This document shows, piece after piece, positions 28,701 through 37,269 of a stretch of 64,000 nt of DNA. The position numbers and the translations under genes were made by a program. The notes beneath the pieces were generated by a model, which was not told the origin of the DNA, ran no database searches, and worked only from the letters and a program-made list of their open reading frames with translations. Position 1 is the stretch's first letter. Every line of letters starts with the position of its first letter. The stretch is taken from assembly GCF_954871325.1 (NCBI RefSeq), contig NC_088776.1, positions 46,208,569-46,272,568 of the forward strand, written 5' to 3'. The DNA comes from Gordionus sp. m RMFG-2023. Taxonomy: Eukaryota > Nematomorpha > Gordioida > Chordodea > Parachordodidae.

Positions 28701-28951
28701 AAGATGTTGTGATCTTTTTTAAAATATATTATTTGATAGTTTTTATATAAAACTTTAATCCAGGAGATGATCTACCTGCTCTGATATTATTTACTAAAAT
28801 CGGTAACTTGAGGATTGCAGAAAATGATAAAGCGGTTCTTAAAATCTGACCTCCCTTTTAATTTATGAATTACGTTAAAAAAATTAATTAAATATTATCA
28901 GACCCCTTCTTTCATAGAACCATCTATAACACATGGTTTAAAATCTTTCAT
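10714..28951 (-). CDS. RTCA: RNA 3'-terminal phosphate cyclase, eight exons
   Basis: Converts RNA 3'-phosphates to 2',3'-cyclic phosphates using ATP through an enzyme-AMP intermediate. Exons in order of translation: 28951-28904, 28854-28754, 28713-28570, 18880-18373, 15568-15451, 12115-12065, 12005-11911, 10875-10714 (stop). All borders are GT-AG, phases agree, and the sum is 1227 nt (408 residues; the human protein is about 366). Start [19 protein letters not shown] matches the family N-terminus. Further landmarks: [13 protein letters not shown] and KSQHLNGLW (exons 2-3), [18 protein letters not shown] across the 9.7-kb intron, [15 protein letters not shown] and [11 protein letters not shown] in exon 4, [10 protein letters not shown] across exons 6-7, CVDEYTQDQ in exon 7, [13 protein letters not shown] in exon 8; the His in TLHT is in the region of the family's catalytic histidine. 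About 45 extra residues lie in exon 4, between LLPILKNF and [12 protein letters not shown] and GGTNAD separate it from the inactive paralogue RCL1. Introns are full of transposons. Confidence 0.95.
11136..11487. mobile_element. MITE with GGCCCGG-rich ends
   Basis: Left end GTGATCTGCATCGGGCC and inverted right end AGAGATCTGCAAATCACC, with CCGGCCC motifs just inside each. Flanks CAAGTTTA and TAACTTTA are similar (6 of 8), suggesting an old 8-bp duplication. It lies in the last RTCA intron. Related GGCCCGG-rich ends occur at 12206, 22437, 25846, 31246 and 27580. Confidence 0.6.
11641..11860. mobile_element. 220-bp hAT MITE in RTCA intron
   Basis: Terminal repeats TAGTGTTGTTAAACG / CGTTTAACAACACTA enclose a stem-like sequence with GGCTCAA-type inner repeats. 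The flanks are identical 8-mers, ACTGTATC at 11633-11640 and 11861-11868, so the insertion is intact and probably young. Confidence 0.92.
12206..12451. mobile_element. GGCCCGG-type MITE
   Basis: Begins near CAGAGACCTGCAGATGAC with GGCCCGG inside, and ends with GCCCGGCCCGG and ATCCGGG before the next element. Its right boundary merges with the left end of the element at 12452. Confidence 0.4.
12452..15343. mobile_element. hAT-type element carrying nested insertions
   Basis: Ends CAGGGATCCGAATCG and the inverse of CAAGGATCCGAATTG match those of the MITE at 26264-26848 (CAGGGATCCGAAACG / CAGGGATCCAAACTG). GGTTCGGTT motifs lie inside both ends. A separate hAT (12995-14265) is nested inside. The stretch 14690-15300, rich in GAATAATTCG, looks like a further nested repeat. 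No target duplication survives. The element occupies an RTCA intron. Confidence 0.55.
12995..14265 (-). mobile_element. hAT element with transposase fragment
   Basis: Ends CAGAGTTGTTAAACC and the inverse of CAGAGTGTAACGC; flanks GTTAAATT (12987-12994) and GTTAAATC (14266-14273) agree at 7 of 8. TAGCGCGCTA motifs recur just inside both ends, likely transposase-binding repeats. A minus-strand frame at 13522-13800 encodes [20 protein letters not shown] and IKTLSPG, the N-terminal half of a hAT transposase (family pattern: yII-x-QP, then LsPgy). The catalytic part is absent, so the copy cannot move itself. Confidence 0.8.
16360..16620 (-). repeat. dispersed repeat, possible Helitron 3' end
   Basis: On the minus strand the sequence ends in a small imperfect GCTG/CAGC hairpin followed by CTAG and T (16597-16600), the form of a Helitron 3' terminus. 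The stem is only about 4 bp and no Rep/helicase sequence is nearby. It lies in an RTCA intron (15569-18372). Confidence 0.25.
17250..17400 (+). mobile_element. hAT transposase C-terminal relic
   Basis: Plus-strand frame from about 17275 reads [17 protein letters not shown] then [12 protein letters not shown], matching the hAT block (kYLsiPxSSVPSERvFSxAGd). The ER of the family is ES here. Only the last quarter of a transposase remains; no ends were recognised. Confidence 0.6.
19240..19435. mobile_element. MITE copy 1 (GGGGTCTATGAAGACCCC family)
   Basis: Starts around AGTGGGGTCTATGAAGACCCC, itself a short palindrome, and ends with GGCGGGATTATGCAGACCCC inverted. The middle (CTACTAAAAGAT, AATATCGAAAGAATTTT) is shared with the copy at 53373-53645. 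Lies in the 9.7-kb RTCA intron. Confidence 0.6.
19472..21333. mobile_element. non-autonomous DNA transposon, family A, copy 1
   Basis: Ends CAGGGGCGCGCTAGCC and the inverse of CAGTGACGGCTTGAGCC; flanks ATTTGAAT (19464-19471) and TTTTGAAT (21334-21341) agree at 7 of 8. The left subterminal region has a GGGGGCTTCGCCCCC hairpin and CCTTCGGCCGGG. No coding capacity beyond short chance frames. A second copy, in inverse orientation and 1.78 kb long, lies at 57064-58841, so the family has moved recently enough to stay full length. Confidence 0.85.
21672..21785 (+). repeat. 56-bp perfect tandem duplication
   Basis: AATTTTATTCTTATTCAATT and the bases after it occur at 21681 and again at 21737, with no difference seen between the two copies. 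Sits in the long RTCA intron. Confidence 0.9.
22046..22335 (+). repeat. dispersed repeat of about 300 bp, copy 1
   Basis: Shares CTTAAAATCAGCC, GTTCTCGGGTATAGGC, CTACAAGTACGT and CCAATTAGATGGAAATGAG in order with the minus-strand segment 52455-52770. No inverted ends and no coding. Size suggests a SINE, but I see no clean box A/box B pair, so the class is open. Confidence 0.7.
22437..22525 (+). repeat. GGCCCGG-rich repeat fragment
   Basis: Two near copies of AAATACCCGGGCC separated by poly(T)-rich spacer. The inverse type (CGGGCCCAAAAA) appears at 25846-25895, on the far side of the hAT at 22635-25286, so these may be the two ends of one element split by that insertion. Confidence 0.45.
22635..25286 (+). 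mobile_element. hAT transposon with transposase gene, 2.65 kb
   Basis: Terminal repeats TAGTGAAGGTCA and TGACCTTCACTA, perfect 8-bp duplications GTATCTAT at 22627-22634 and 25287-25294, and several GGTCCGGACCGG-type subterminal motifs at both ends. It encloses a multi-exon transposase gene (22864-25031) in the same orientation. The exact duplications and clean introns point to a young insertion inside the 9.7-kb RTCA intron, adding about a quarter of its length. Confidence 0.93.
22864..25031 (+). CDS. hAT transposase with BED finger, near-intact
   Basis: Cut-and-paste transposase. An N-terminal BED zinc finger (CVHC ... TLSRHLIKH) is made by joining 22864-22990 to an exon starting 23159; intron 22991-23158. 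The body includes YIDSSF, TTDNANN (second catalytic Asp region, about 23695), [35 protein letters not shown] and LDPRLK. Introns 24498-24550 and 24730-24772 splice cleanly (VWWKANRER to [12 protein letters not shown]). The C-terminal dimerisation block [20 protein letters not shown] ends at the stop 25029-25031. Oddities: the block holding the first catalytic Asp (family TTDxWTS) is missing between about 23510 and 23525, with a frame change; the joint near 24000-24070 needs an intron plus one base in a T run to stay in frame. So this copy is probably inactive but recently so. Residue assignments rest on family knowledge. Confidence 0.85.
25529..25750. mobile_element. 222-bp hAT MITE
   Basis: TAGTATTGTAAAACGGCTCG at the left and CGAGCCGTTTAACAACATTA at the right are inverse copies of the same type as the MITE at 11641-11860, with inner AAAACGGCTAAC / GTTCGCCGTTTTT arms. 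Flanks contain TAATAT on both sides, offset, so the duplication has decayed. Confidence 0.75.
26264..26848. mobile_element. 585-bp hAT MITE
   Basis: Ends CAGGGATCCGAAACG and the inverse of CAGGGATCCAAACTG; perfect 8-bp duplications AATTAAAA at 26256-26263 and 26849-26856. Rich in GGTTCGG motifs near both ends. Same family as the element at 12452-15343. Confidence 0.9.
26809..27248 (+). repeat. 221-bp tandem duplication
   Basis: The segment starting TACCGGTTATAACGG at 26809 is repeated at 27030, and both copies end with AGTGAAAGAGTGCTTT. The copies differ by a 2-bp indel in what I can compare. The unit joins the right end of the 26264 MITE, its target duplication and part of a hAT coding relic, so it arose after the MITE inserted. 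Confidence 0.92.
27660..28569. other. RTCA intron 3, distal part
   Basis: A/T-rich with no reading frame, no clear terminal repeats and no RNA gene. It runs up to the splice donor of RTCA exon 3. Confidence 0.4.
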
Positions 28952-29319
28952 AATTTTACGGTCTAAATAAACTGATAATTGATAGGTAAACTGAGAATTG
29001 ATTGGCAAACTGAGAATAGACAAGTAAAATTAATTTTTTTATAGCCTATCAATTATATTTTATATGTATAAATCATATTTATCTAAAATTAAAATTATCT
29101 AAATAAATAAAAAGAATATAGATGGAAATGTAGTCAATAAATTTACAATATGTATAGAACAGGTTTATTACATAGTAAATATAATACCCATTCCCATAAT
29201 AAATTTTTAAATCATAATTATATTTCCGTTAGATGGCGTAATAGATTGAATATTTAGTTTTAAATTAAAAATTATATGAATTATAGGAGCTTAATTCTTT
29301 ACTCTGGATTAATTTATTT

Positions 29320-29737
29320 GGTACAAACTTATATAATCATAAAATAAAAACTTTTTGGAGTTATGATGTCAATTCTCAGTTTAGACATTTCCTTTTTTTT
29401 TAGCGATTAAAAAATATTTTATTTTATTGACTCATTTTGTGTAAACTAACTTATATAAACATAAAATCTAAAAAAAATTAAGTTTCCATTATTTTTGGAG
29501 TTATGATGTCAATTTTCAGTTTAGTCATTTTTTTTAGATTTTTGGGAATAAATATTTTATTTCTTTGATTCATTTTCTGTAAACTAACCTATATAAACAT
29601 AAAATGAAAAAAATTTTAAGCTTTTATCACTATTTTTGGAGTTATGATATTAATTCTCAGTTCAGTCATTTCCTTTTAGATTTTTTGGATTTAAAAAATG
29701 TTTAAAAATTATTTTTTGACTCATAAACTTATATATA
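29320..29737 (+). repeat. tandem repeats in left arm of element I
   Basis: GGAGTTATGATGTCAATT recurs near 29357, 29497 and 29638 (period about 140), with a fourth copy near 32272 beyond the nested insertion. Each unit also has AACTTATATAAACATAAAAT and a GACTCATTTT segment. Confidence 0.85.
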
Positions 29738-30179
29738 TGTCGTATTGGGATATGAAATCTTGTGAGATTTGAAATCCCAACGTGGGGATTAGAGATCTTG
29801 AATCCCTACGTTTTATTCGGAATCTTTTTTTAAAATATTTTTTTTAAATTTTTAAATTTAAATAAAACCCATAGGGATTCGGAATATTTTTTAAAACAAT
29901 TAAATAATATATTTTTTCTTCCTTTTTTGCCACCTGGCTGGCACCAGAAAATTTTATTTTTTAGAGATATTTTGTTATAATAAATAAATTATATAAATTA
30001 TCAAAAAGGATAAAAGAATGTTTAAAAAAGTAAATAGTATAAAATTAAAGCTTATAATGAGTGAAAAGAAGGTTAAAAGACATTTTTTGTAAATTTATAT
30101 AAAATCACAAATATTTTCAGATAAATATATATTTTTAAAAAAATCCGAATTAATTATTTCTTGCAACAATTATTCAATG

Positions 30180-30675
30180 CAATATGACATTTTGTTGAAC
30201 ATTTGATGTTGTTCTTGAAACAGTCGCACCTTTTATTCATGCTACCTATTTTGCAATTGCATAACGCTGTTTTCCCATATTTGTGACATCGGGAAAGCTC
30301 CTAAATATTTAGCAGTTTAGATAAAAAATTAATATATTTTATGTACATAAATTAATTTGAGGAGTATATGTGGTTACTATAAAAATAGCTTAAATTACCT
30401 ATGATTGATATGTCTTTGTTGGGAACTTCAACATCATTTAATTTTATAGTTTTATATAGACTAGAGGCAATAAATGGTGCTGAAATTCTTCCAGCACACC
30501 CTACCCATATTTTATTTTGTTCAATTTTTAATACCACTTCTAAATTCTTAGGACAGATATTTGTTCCATCTGTCATATGGATAGGTAATAACAAGTGATG
30601 ACCTAAGATAAAGTTATTTTGTCCAATTATTTGAGAATAAATTATGTTTTGACGCCCGCGATCATTTAAATACAA
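30180..30675 (-). pseudogene. integrase C-terminal region with Cys-rich tail
   Basis: The minus strand from 30675 to 30352 encodes a segment with EVPNKDISI near its end, like the VPNKTISLRE segment found after the integrase core in KRBA2/Ginger-type proteins. Separated by what looks like an intron ending in TTTAG, 30302-30180 encodes CNCK and RCDCFKNNIKCSTKCH, the cysteine-rich tail of the same group. A diverged copy of the tail is present in the right arm on the plus strand (about 31710-31850). The catalytic core was not seen. The assignment rests on family memory, not on a search. Confidence 0.5.
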
Positions 30676-31245
30676 AAAATAAAGGGTCTCTTTTTAAAAT
30701 ATTAGAAATACTATTCCCAATATTATTGGTAGCACAACTATTATATTTTCCCATGTAATTTTATGGCTAACATTTTTTGAACGAGGACTATTAGTAATAT
30801 TATGGACAATTGAAAAGCACGAATCTTTGATTGAAACCTATGCTATTTTAATAGCAATGTATATAGCTTTCACATAATTTTCCTCATTAGTAAACAATAA
30901 AAAAACGGAATCGTTAAAAATATTATCTGCATTTCCTCTGTATATTTTGAATAGATTTGTATATGGGTGTTTTTAATATGGTTTTATATAAATTATATTT
31001 TGTAACTGTTTTGGGTAAGAAAATCTTTAAACTAGTATTAAAAATAAAATAATTGTATTAATATAACAAAATGTAATAATTTAAATATTCCATGAAAAAA
31101 ATCCCGCCCAATAAGATTCTTAAATCATGTTAAAAAATTTGCATTTCAAAATGTAATAATTTAGAAATTCTATGAAAAAAAATCCCGCCCAATACAATTA
31201 CTAATTTATATTATAATTAAATTTATTGATAATTCATATCAGTTA

Positions 31246-31440
31246 TTTCAGAGACCCGTAGGTCCGGTCCTAAGCCCAGTCCGGGTATACAGGGGTCATG
31301 TCGTATTTTAATTTAACAATATAAGTACCCAGGCTGGGCCGTATATTTTAAAACTAAATATTTAAATCGCCATTAAAAATAAATATAATATTTTTTTTAA
31401 AAAAAATCGGGGCCGGGCCGTGCAAATGGTATCTCTGCAG
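31246..31440. mobile_element. GGCCCGG-type MITE in Ginger-like centre
   Basis: Left end CAGAGACCCGTAGGTCCGG and inverted right end CAGAGATACCATTTGCACGG with GGGCCGGGCC inside. GTTATTT occurs close by on both sides, but no exact duplication was seen. Confidence 0.55.
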
Positions 31441-32814
31441 GTTGGTTATTTTATTCTTAAAATTTAGAAAGGAAAGTATTAAAAATTGAATAAAATATGG
31501 GTAAGAACGTATGCTGGAAGAATTTCAGAACTATTTATTGCCTTTAGTCTATATAAAACTATAATATTAAATGATTTTGAAGTTCCCAACAAAGATATAT
31601 CAATCATAGGTAATTTAAGTTATTTTTATATTAACCACATATACACCTCAAATTAATTCATGTGCATAAAATATATTAATTTTTTATCTAAACTTCTAAA
31701 AATATTTAGGAGCTTCTTCCGAATGTCACAAAATTTGGGAAAGATCGTTATGCAATTGCAAAATGGGTTGCATGAATAAAAGGTGCAAATGTTTCAAGAT
31801 CAACCTTAAATTTCAACGAAATGTCATATAGCAAATGAAGAATTGTTGCAATAAAAAAAAATTTTTAATTCGGATTTTCTTAAAATATATATTTATGTGA
31901 AAATATTTAATATTTCAGATAAATTTACAAAAACAAAAATGTTTAATCTTATTTTTCATTCATTATATGCCTTAATTTTATACTATTTACTTTTTTTTTA
32001 ATTTTCTTTTAAAATACCTTATTTTGGCCTTTTAATTATATGGTATACCAGCCAGACGGCAAAAAAGGGAAGAAAAAGTAATTATATTATTTTATTTTTT
32101 TCATGGGGATTAAGAATATTTTTAAAAAATTATTTTTAAAAAAAAGATTCCGAATAAAACGTGGGGATTCAAGATCTCAATTCCCTACGTTGGGATTCCT
32201 AATCCCACATGATTCCATATCCCAATACGACATATAATAATGAAAAAAAAATTAAGTTCCATCACTATTTTTGGAGTTATGATGTCAATTCTTAGTTTAG
32301 TCATTATTTTTTAGATTTTTGGGATTTGAGACTCATATAAATGCAATAATTTATAGTTGTTATTGGATCTAAAAACTAGTTTACTTCAATTAAAATTTAG
32401 GGTTCTTAAAATGGCCGTTGGATATTCATTGGTCTTAAAAAAGACCGTTTGGTATTTATATCTTAAAAAAGACGTTCGTCATAAATGTTAATTAAAGATT
32501 TGTTAATAAATAATGATACAATCTCTAATTTAGAAAAGTAATATTCCTCAAATCTTATTAGTTATATTTTTTTAAAAACAAATTAGGATAAATATAAACT
32601 CATTATAAAGTTTCATAAGAAGATAAGAAGGTTTCTCTCTTGCAACAATTAATCATATATCATATGAATTATTTGTAAAATCCTAGGAGGATCGATAATT
32701 GTTAAAAATATATAAATTATTTTATATAAATATAGGGAGTTAATTATTAGATGTATTAATTGTTGGAAATTAAATATTTAAAAAAATAAATAAATCTATG
32801 CCCTTATTGTTTTC

Positions 32815-33060
32815 GTTCTAAACCGCTTTGGCTCTTTTGACTTGATTAGGTTTTTTTGTTCCTAAAGGTTTCAGTATAGCTAATTGACCACATGTTGAGG
32901 CAATTAATTTCCCATTACTATTTTCTTTTAGTATTTTTAACAGAATTGCCTTTTCAGCATCTGCATCTCAGCCCAGCTCTGATGCATGGATGATATATCT
33001 AATGCCTTTGTTAGATAATAAGGGCCTAACCCACATATGGCTCTTTCAAAGTCTTATTAC
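32815..33060 (-). pseudogene. Mutator-like transposase C-terminal trace
   Basis: The minus strand near 33045-32950 encodes ERAICGLGPYYLTKALDIS, alignable with ERALIGKGKYYLAEGYKSF of the coding segment at 38200-38620 in foldback element II. The remainder is broken by stops. Its position just inside the right arm is the same in both elements, which supports one family. Confidence 0.5.
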
Positions 33061-33189
33061 TGTAATAAAACAATATCATTTATTTTATTTATCATTATAT
33101 GTAAAGGAGTTTTTTTCCAAACAAATTTTGTTTTTAATATAAATTTATACTTTCACAATTATTGTTGGTGTAAGGTGATAATCTGATTT

Positions 33190-34260
33190 TTTAAAGGTTA
33201 TGTTTATATAAGTTAGTTTACACAAAATGAGTCGAAAAAGTAAAATATTTTTTAAATACCAAAAATCTAAAAAAAATGACAAAACTGAGAATTGACAATA
33301 TAACTCCAAAAAGAGTGATGGAAACTTGAAATTTTTTTCATTTTATGTTTATACAAGTTAGTTTTCACAAAATTAGTCAAAAAAATAAAATATTTTTTTA
33401 TATCCCAAGAATCTAAAATAAAATATTTTTTTAAATCCCAAGAATCTAAAATAAAATGACTAAACTGAGAATTGACATTATAACTCCAAAAATAGTGGTA
33501 GAAACTTCAATTTTTTATCATTTCATGTTTATATAAGTTAGTTTTCACAAAATGAGTCAAAAAAATAAAATATTTTTAAAATCCCAAGTATCTAAATATT
33601 TTTGACTATACTGAGAATTGACATCATAACTCAAAAAGTAATGATGGAAATTTAAAATTTTTTTCAATTTATGTATGAGTAAGTTTACACAAAATGGAGT
33701 CAAAAAAATAAAATATTTTTATCCCAAAAATCTAAAATTTTTGAATAAACTGAGAATTGACATCATAACTCAAAAGGTAATGATGGAAATTTTAATTTTT
33801 TCATTTTATGTTTATATGAGTAAGTTTACACAAAATGAGTGAAAAAAATAAAATATTTTTAAAATACTAAAAATCTAAATATTTTTGACAATACTGAGAA
33901 TTGACATCATAACTAAAAAAGTAATGATGGAAAATTTTTTTCATTTTATGTTTGTATGAGTAAGTTTACACAAAATGAGTCAAAAAAATAAAATATTTTT
34001 AAAATCCCAAGTATCTATAAAAAAATGACTAAACTGAGAATTGACATCATAACTCTAAAAATAATGATGGAAACTTAAATTTTTTATCATTTTATGTTTA
34101 TATAAGTTAGTTTACACAAAATGAGTAACCCCAAGAATCTAAAAAAAATATCTAAACTAAGAATTGACATCATAACTCCAAAAATAGTGATGGAAATATC
34201 ATTTTTTTTATTTTATGATTATATAAGTTTGTACCAAATATATTAATCCAGAGTAAAGAA
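33190..34260 (-). repeat. tandem repeats in right arm of element I
   Basis: About seven units, each with CTGAGAATTGACATCATAACT (spacing about 125-180 bp), inverse to the left-arm units. The array is longer than the left one, so the arms have evolved by unequal copy change. Confidence 0.85.
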
Positions 34261-34945
34261 TTATAATTCATATTATTTTTAATTATTTAACTAAATTTTT
34301 AATCTATTACGCCATCGAACGAAAATATATTTATGATTTGTATAATTTATTATGGGTGTTATATTTTCTATGTAATATATCTGTTATATACATATTATAA
34401 ATTAATGGACTACATTTTCTTCTATATTCCATTTTATTTATTTAGATAATTATTGTTAAAAAGTCAATTAAAGCTTTAAGTGAAATTAAAATATAAAAAA
34501 TTGAAAGAATATATTTTTTTATAATGTTATTCAAGTGTATATTCTTTTGCTTTAAATAAAAATATCCTTATATTTTTGTAAATATTCTTTATATTTTCTG
34601 CAATCATTTTAAAAAAAGGTTATTCAAAATGTAATTTTTTAGTTAACTTAAGTTTTATAAAAAGTTTCTTTTAACCGTAAACTTTTATTTCGTACAAAAT
34701 GTAATATACTTTAAAATTTTAAGGTAAAAAAGATTATAAAAAATAATTTGTTCTAAATTTTATACGTAAATTTTGTATCGTCTATTATTGCCTTCTGTAA
34801 ATTTTAATTTTAATTTTGGATAAATTTGATTTATATTATAAAAACATTATATTTATATTATTAAAATATAAATGATAGGCTATAAATAAACTTTACCTCT
34901 CTATTCTCAGTTTACCTGCCAATTTTCAGTTTAGTTACACCCTAA

Positions 34946-35287
34946 TTTTTAAATTTACCAGAAAATGGACAAACTGGTGTGTATGATGTTGGCAGCAATT
35001 TATTAGACATGTTGAGATTTAAATGTGGTTAGCGCCCCAGCATAAACCCAATATATTACGCAATTAGGATGGGTTAATGGTCCGAGCCCTACCTATATTT
35101 TGGAGATAAAAAATTTGATTTTAATTGTTTTTTATTTACGCATCGAACCCATTTAGCCGGCAATATGTAAAATCTAGTGGATTCCCCTAAAATCACGTCA
35201 GTGGAGAAGGGGAGAGGGTATTTATCTGTATGCAACTTTTGAATAAATTTTTTGTTAATCCATTTTTCAAGTTGGTTTATAATTTAT
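34946..35287. other. short unique stretch between elements
   Basis: Slightly richer in G+C than its surroundings, with no open frame. If element I was inserted at the RTCA start, this is where the older RTCA upstream region would lie. Confidence 0.35.
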
Positions 35288-35910
35288 TGTAATATGCAAA
35301 TATATTTTTTTATTATATGCAAAATTATTTAATGAATTATGAAGATTGGTTGTGCACTATTTTGTTAGATGTAATATGGTATTACATATTTTATTCTAAT
35401 TTGTTATCCCTTTAAATAAACTTCAATTAAAAATAGTTTTTATAAATTAAATAAAGTTTATTTATGTCTCTCTTTTGTTTTGAGTTAAGAATATGTAAAA
35501 CATATTGTTTTAGTGCTTTCTTTTACTTAGGGGTTTTTCTTACCTTTGGAGTTCTTAATTAGGTGCTCAGAAGTTGGGTATTTAGGTCCGGAAGATAGCC
35601 CTGCATCTGGGTATAATTTGAATTCCAGAAAGTCTAAGGGAGTAGGTTTTATCTCCAATTATGTAATATAAAACTAAAACAACTCCTTTTCGCAAAAACG
35701 TTCTTCTTTTCACTTTGCGCCAATTTTAATTTATAATTGAGCGTTTTATTTTAATTCATAATTGCGCGTTTTATTTATTCATAATTGCGGGTTTTATTTT
35801 TCCATAAAAGGGACTAATTTTTATGTTTACAATATATACTTTTTTTTAGTTTAAAATATCATTTTCAAGAATATATTTTTGAATTACAATTTTGATAAAA
35901 TCAAGTTCAC

Positions 35911-36012
35911 GTATCATTTATTTATACAAGCGTTTTAGTTTTCTTTAATAATTTATAATGAGTATCATTTATTTATACAAGCGTTTTAGTTTTCTTAAAT
36001 AATTTATAATGA
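35911..36012 (+). repeat. 51-bp tandem duplication
   Basis: GTATCATTTATTTATACAAG and the bases after it begin at 35911 and 35962; the two copies differ by about one base. Just before it, at 35737-35815, a CATAATTGCGNGTTTTATTT unit of about 27 bp occurs three times. Confidence 0.9.
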
Positions 36013-36064
36013 CTCTTACTAGATCTCATGGCGAGGTGCCACCTTCTATTCTACCAGTAACTGC

Positions 36065-36190
36065 TTGCTAAACTGTCTTGCTAAACTGTCTTGCTAAACT
36101 TTCTTGCTAAACTGTCTTGCTAAACTGTCTTGCTAAACTGTCTTGCTAAACTGTCTTGCTAAACTGTCTTGCTAAACTGTCTTGCTAAAA
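36065..36190 (+). repeat. 13-bp minisatellite at left arm of element II
   Basis: TTGCTAAACTGTC repeated ten times head to tail (36065 onward, one unit with a single change, the last truncated). The right arm has only two inverse units at about 41010-41035. The word CTGTCTTGC also starts each large arm unit, so the array probably grew from that edge. Confidence 0.95.
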
Positions 36191-37269
36191 AGCAATTAAT
36201 CATAATTTGATGATATAATATCTTTTAAAAAAAATTTTCAAAAACATTTTTTTATTTTACATAAATCAATTTTTAATTAATTAAAAATTGATATTAAATA
36301 TCAAATAATATAAAATTCTATATTGGAAAAAAAATATATTTACTAGCTTATTACAACTTATATTTTATTTTTCAATTACAAAATTTAACAAATTTATATC
36401 CATAAGAGGGCGTTAAATACATAAATATTAAAATATATTCTTAGGAAACTAGAATAAATATTGGATAGCCCTTGTTTTGTATTTGGGTGTAAATACATGT
36501 GAAAAACCTAAAAAAAATTTAAAAAATAGAGGTTTCTTTGAGATTTAATTAATGAGTAGGTTTAGAAGCAAAAAATAGTAGAAAGTTTGTAAGGAACATA
36601 TTGCTAGCGTTATTGATCAAAATCTCTTCATTTTTGGTTTATACGTGAACAATAACGTGTTAATTATCCTAATAAATTTTTTGAAAATATTATGATTTGA
36701 CCGAATGGCGAGCTCAAAACCGACCACTTACTAAATATTCGATCTACCAAATTTGGTAGTAATATTATTTGGAAAATGTTCATTTTTGGTTAATATATCT
36801 ATAAATACGTGCAAATCATTATTCCAAAAAATATTTTAAAAATATCGTGATTTGACTGATAACCGATTTGAAACCGAAATACTGTCTTGCTGGCGTTATA
36901 CATAAAAAATTCTTCATTTTTGGTTTATACGTGAACAATAACGTGTTAAGCATTATCCTAATTAATTTTTTGAAAATATTATGATTTGACCGAATGGCGA
37001 GCCTAAAACCGACCACTTACTAAATATTCGATCTACCAAATTTGGTAGTAATATTATTTGGAAAATGTTCATTTTTGGTTAATTTATCTATAAATACGTG
37101 CAAATCATTATCCCAAAAAATATTTTAAAAATATCCTGATTTGACAGAAAACCGATTTGAAACCGGCCCAAAGACTAAATACTGTCTTGCTGGCGTTATA
37201 CGTGGAAAATTCTTTATTTTTGGTTTATACGTGAACAATAACGTGTTAAGCATTATCCTCATCTGGCAA

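Larger units (their letters stand above)
29738..32232. mobile_element. Ginger-like DNA element, nested, broken
   Basis: Ends TGTCGTATTGGGATATG and the inverse match; TATA flanks on both sides (29734-29737, 32233-32236) fit a 4-bp target duplication, weak because the site is A/T-rich. Inverted arms of about 700 bp (left 29738-30480, right about 31500-32232) each carry the same coding tail, on the minus strand in the left arm and on the plus strand in the right. A GGCCCGG MITE lies in the centre. It interrupts one tandem unit of the left arm of foldback element I. TGT...ACA ends, short duplication and an integrase-type tail suggest the Ginger group; a fragment of another integrase-bearing element is the alternative. 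It is broken. Confidence 0.55.
28960..34945. mobile_element. large foldback element I, Mutator-like
   Basis: Left end GGTCTAAATAAACTGA and inverted right end GGTGTAACTAAACTGA agree at 13 of 16, and the arms go on matching inward (AGGTAAACTGAGAAT, TATAGCCTATCA). The left arm (28960-29737, continuing 32237-32340) holds four copies of a unit of about 140 bp; the right arm (33190-34945) holds about seven in inverse orientation. A minus-strand coding trace at about 32815-33060 is the only host-like or transposase-like sequence outside the nested element (29738-32232). Flanks TAATTTTA / TAATTTTTA hint at a duplication. The left end starts about 9 bp upstream of the RTCA ATG, so the ancestral RTCA promoter may now lie beyond 34945. 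Confidence 0.75.

Noticed and set aside
36065-36190. Regular array resembling a CRISPR
   Set aside because: Units are 13 bp head to tail without spacers, in a eukaryotic transposon arm.
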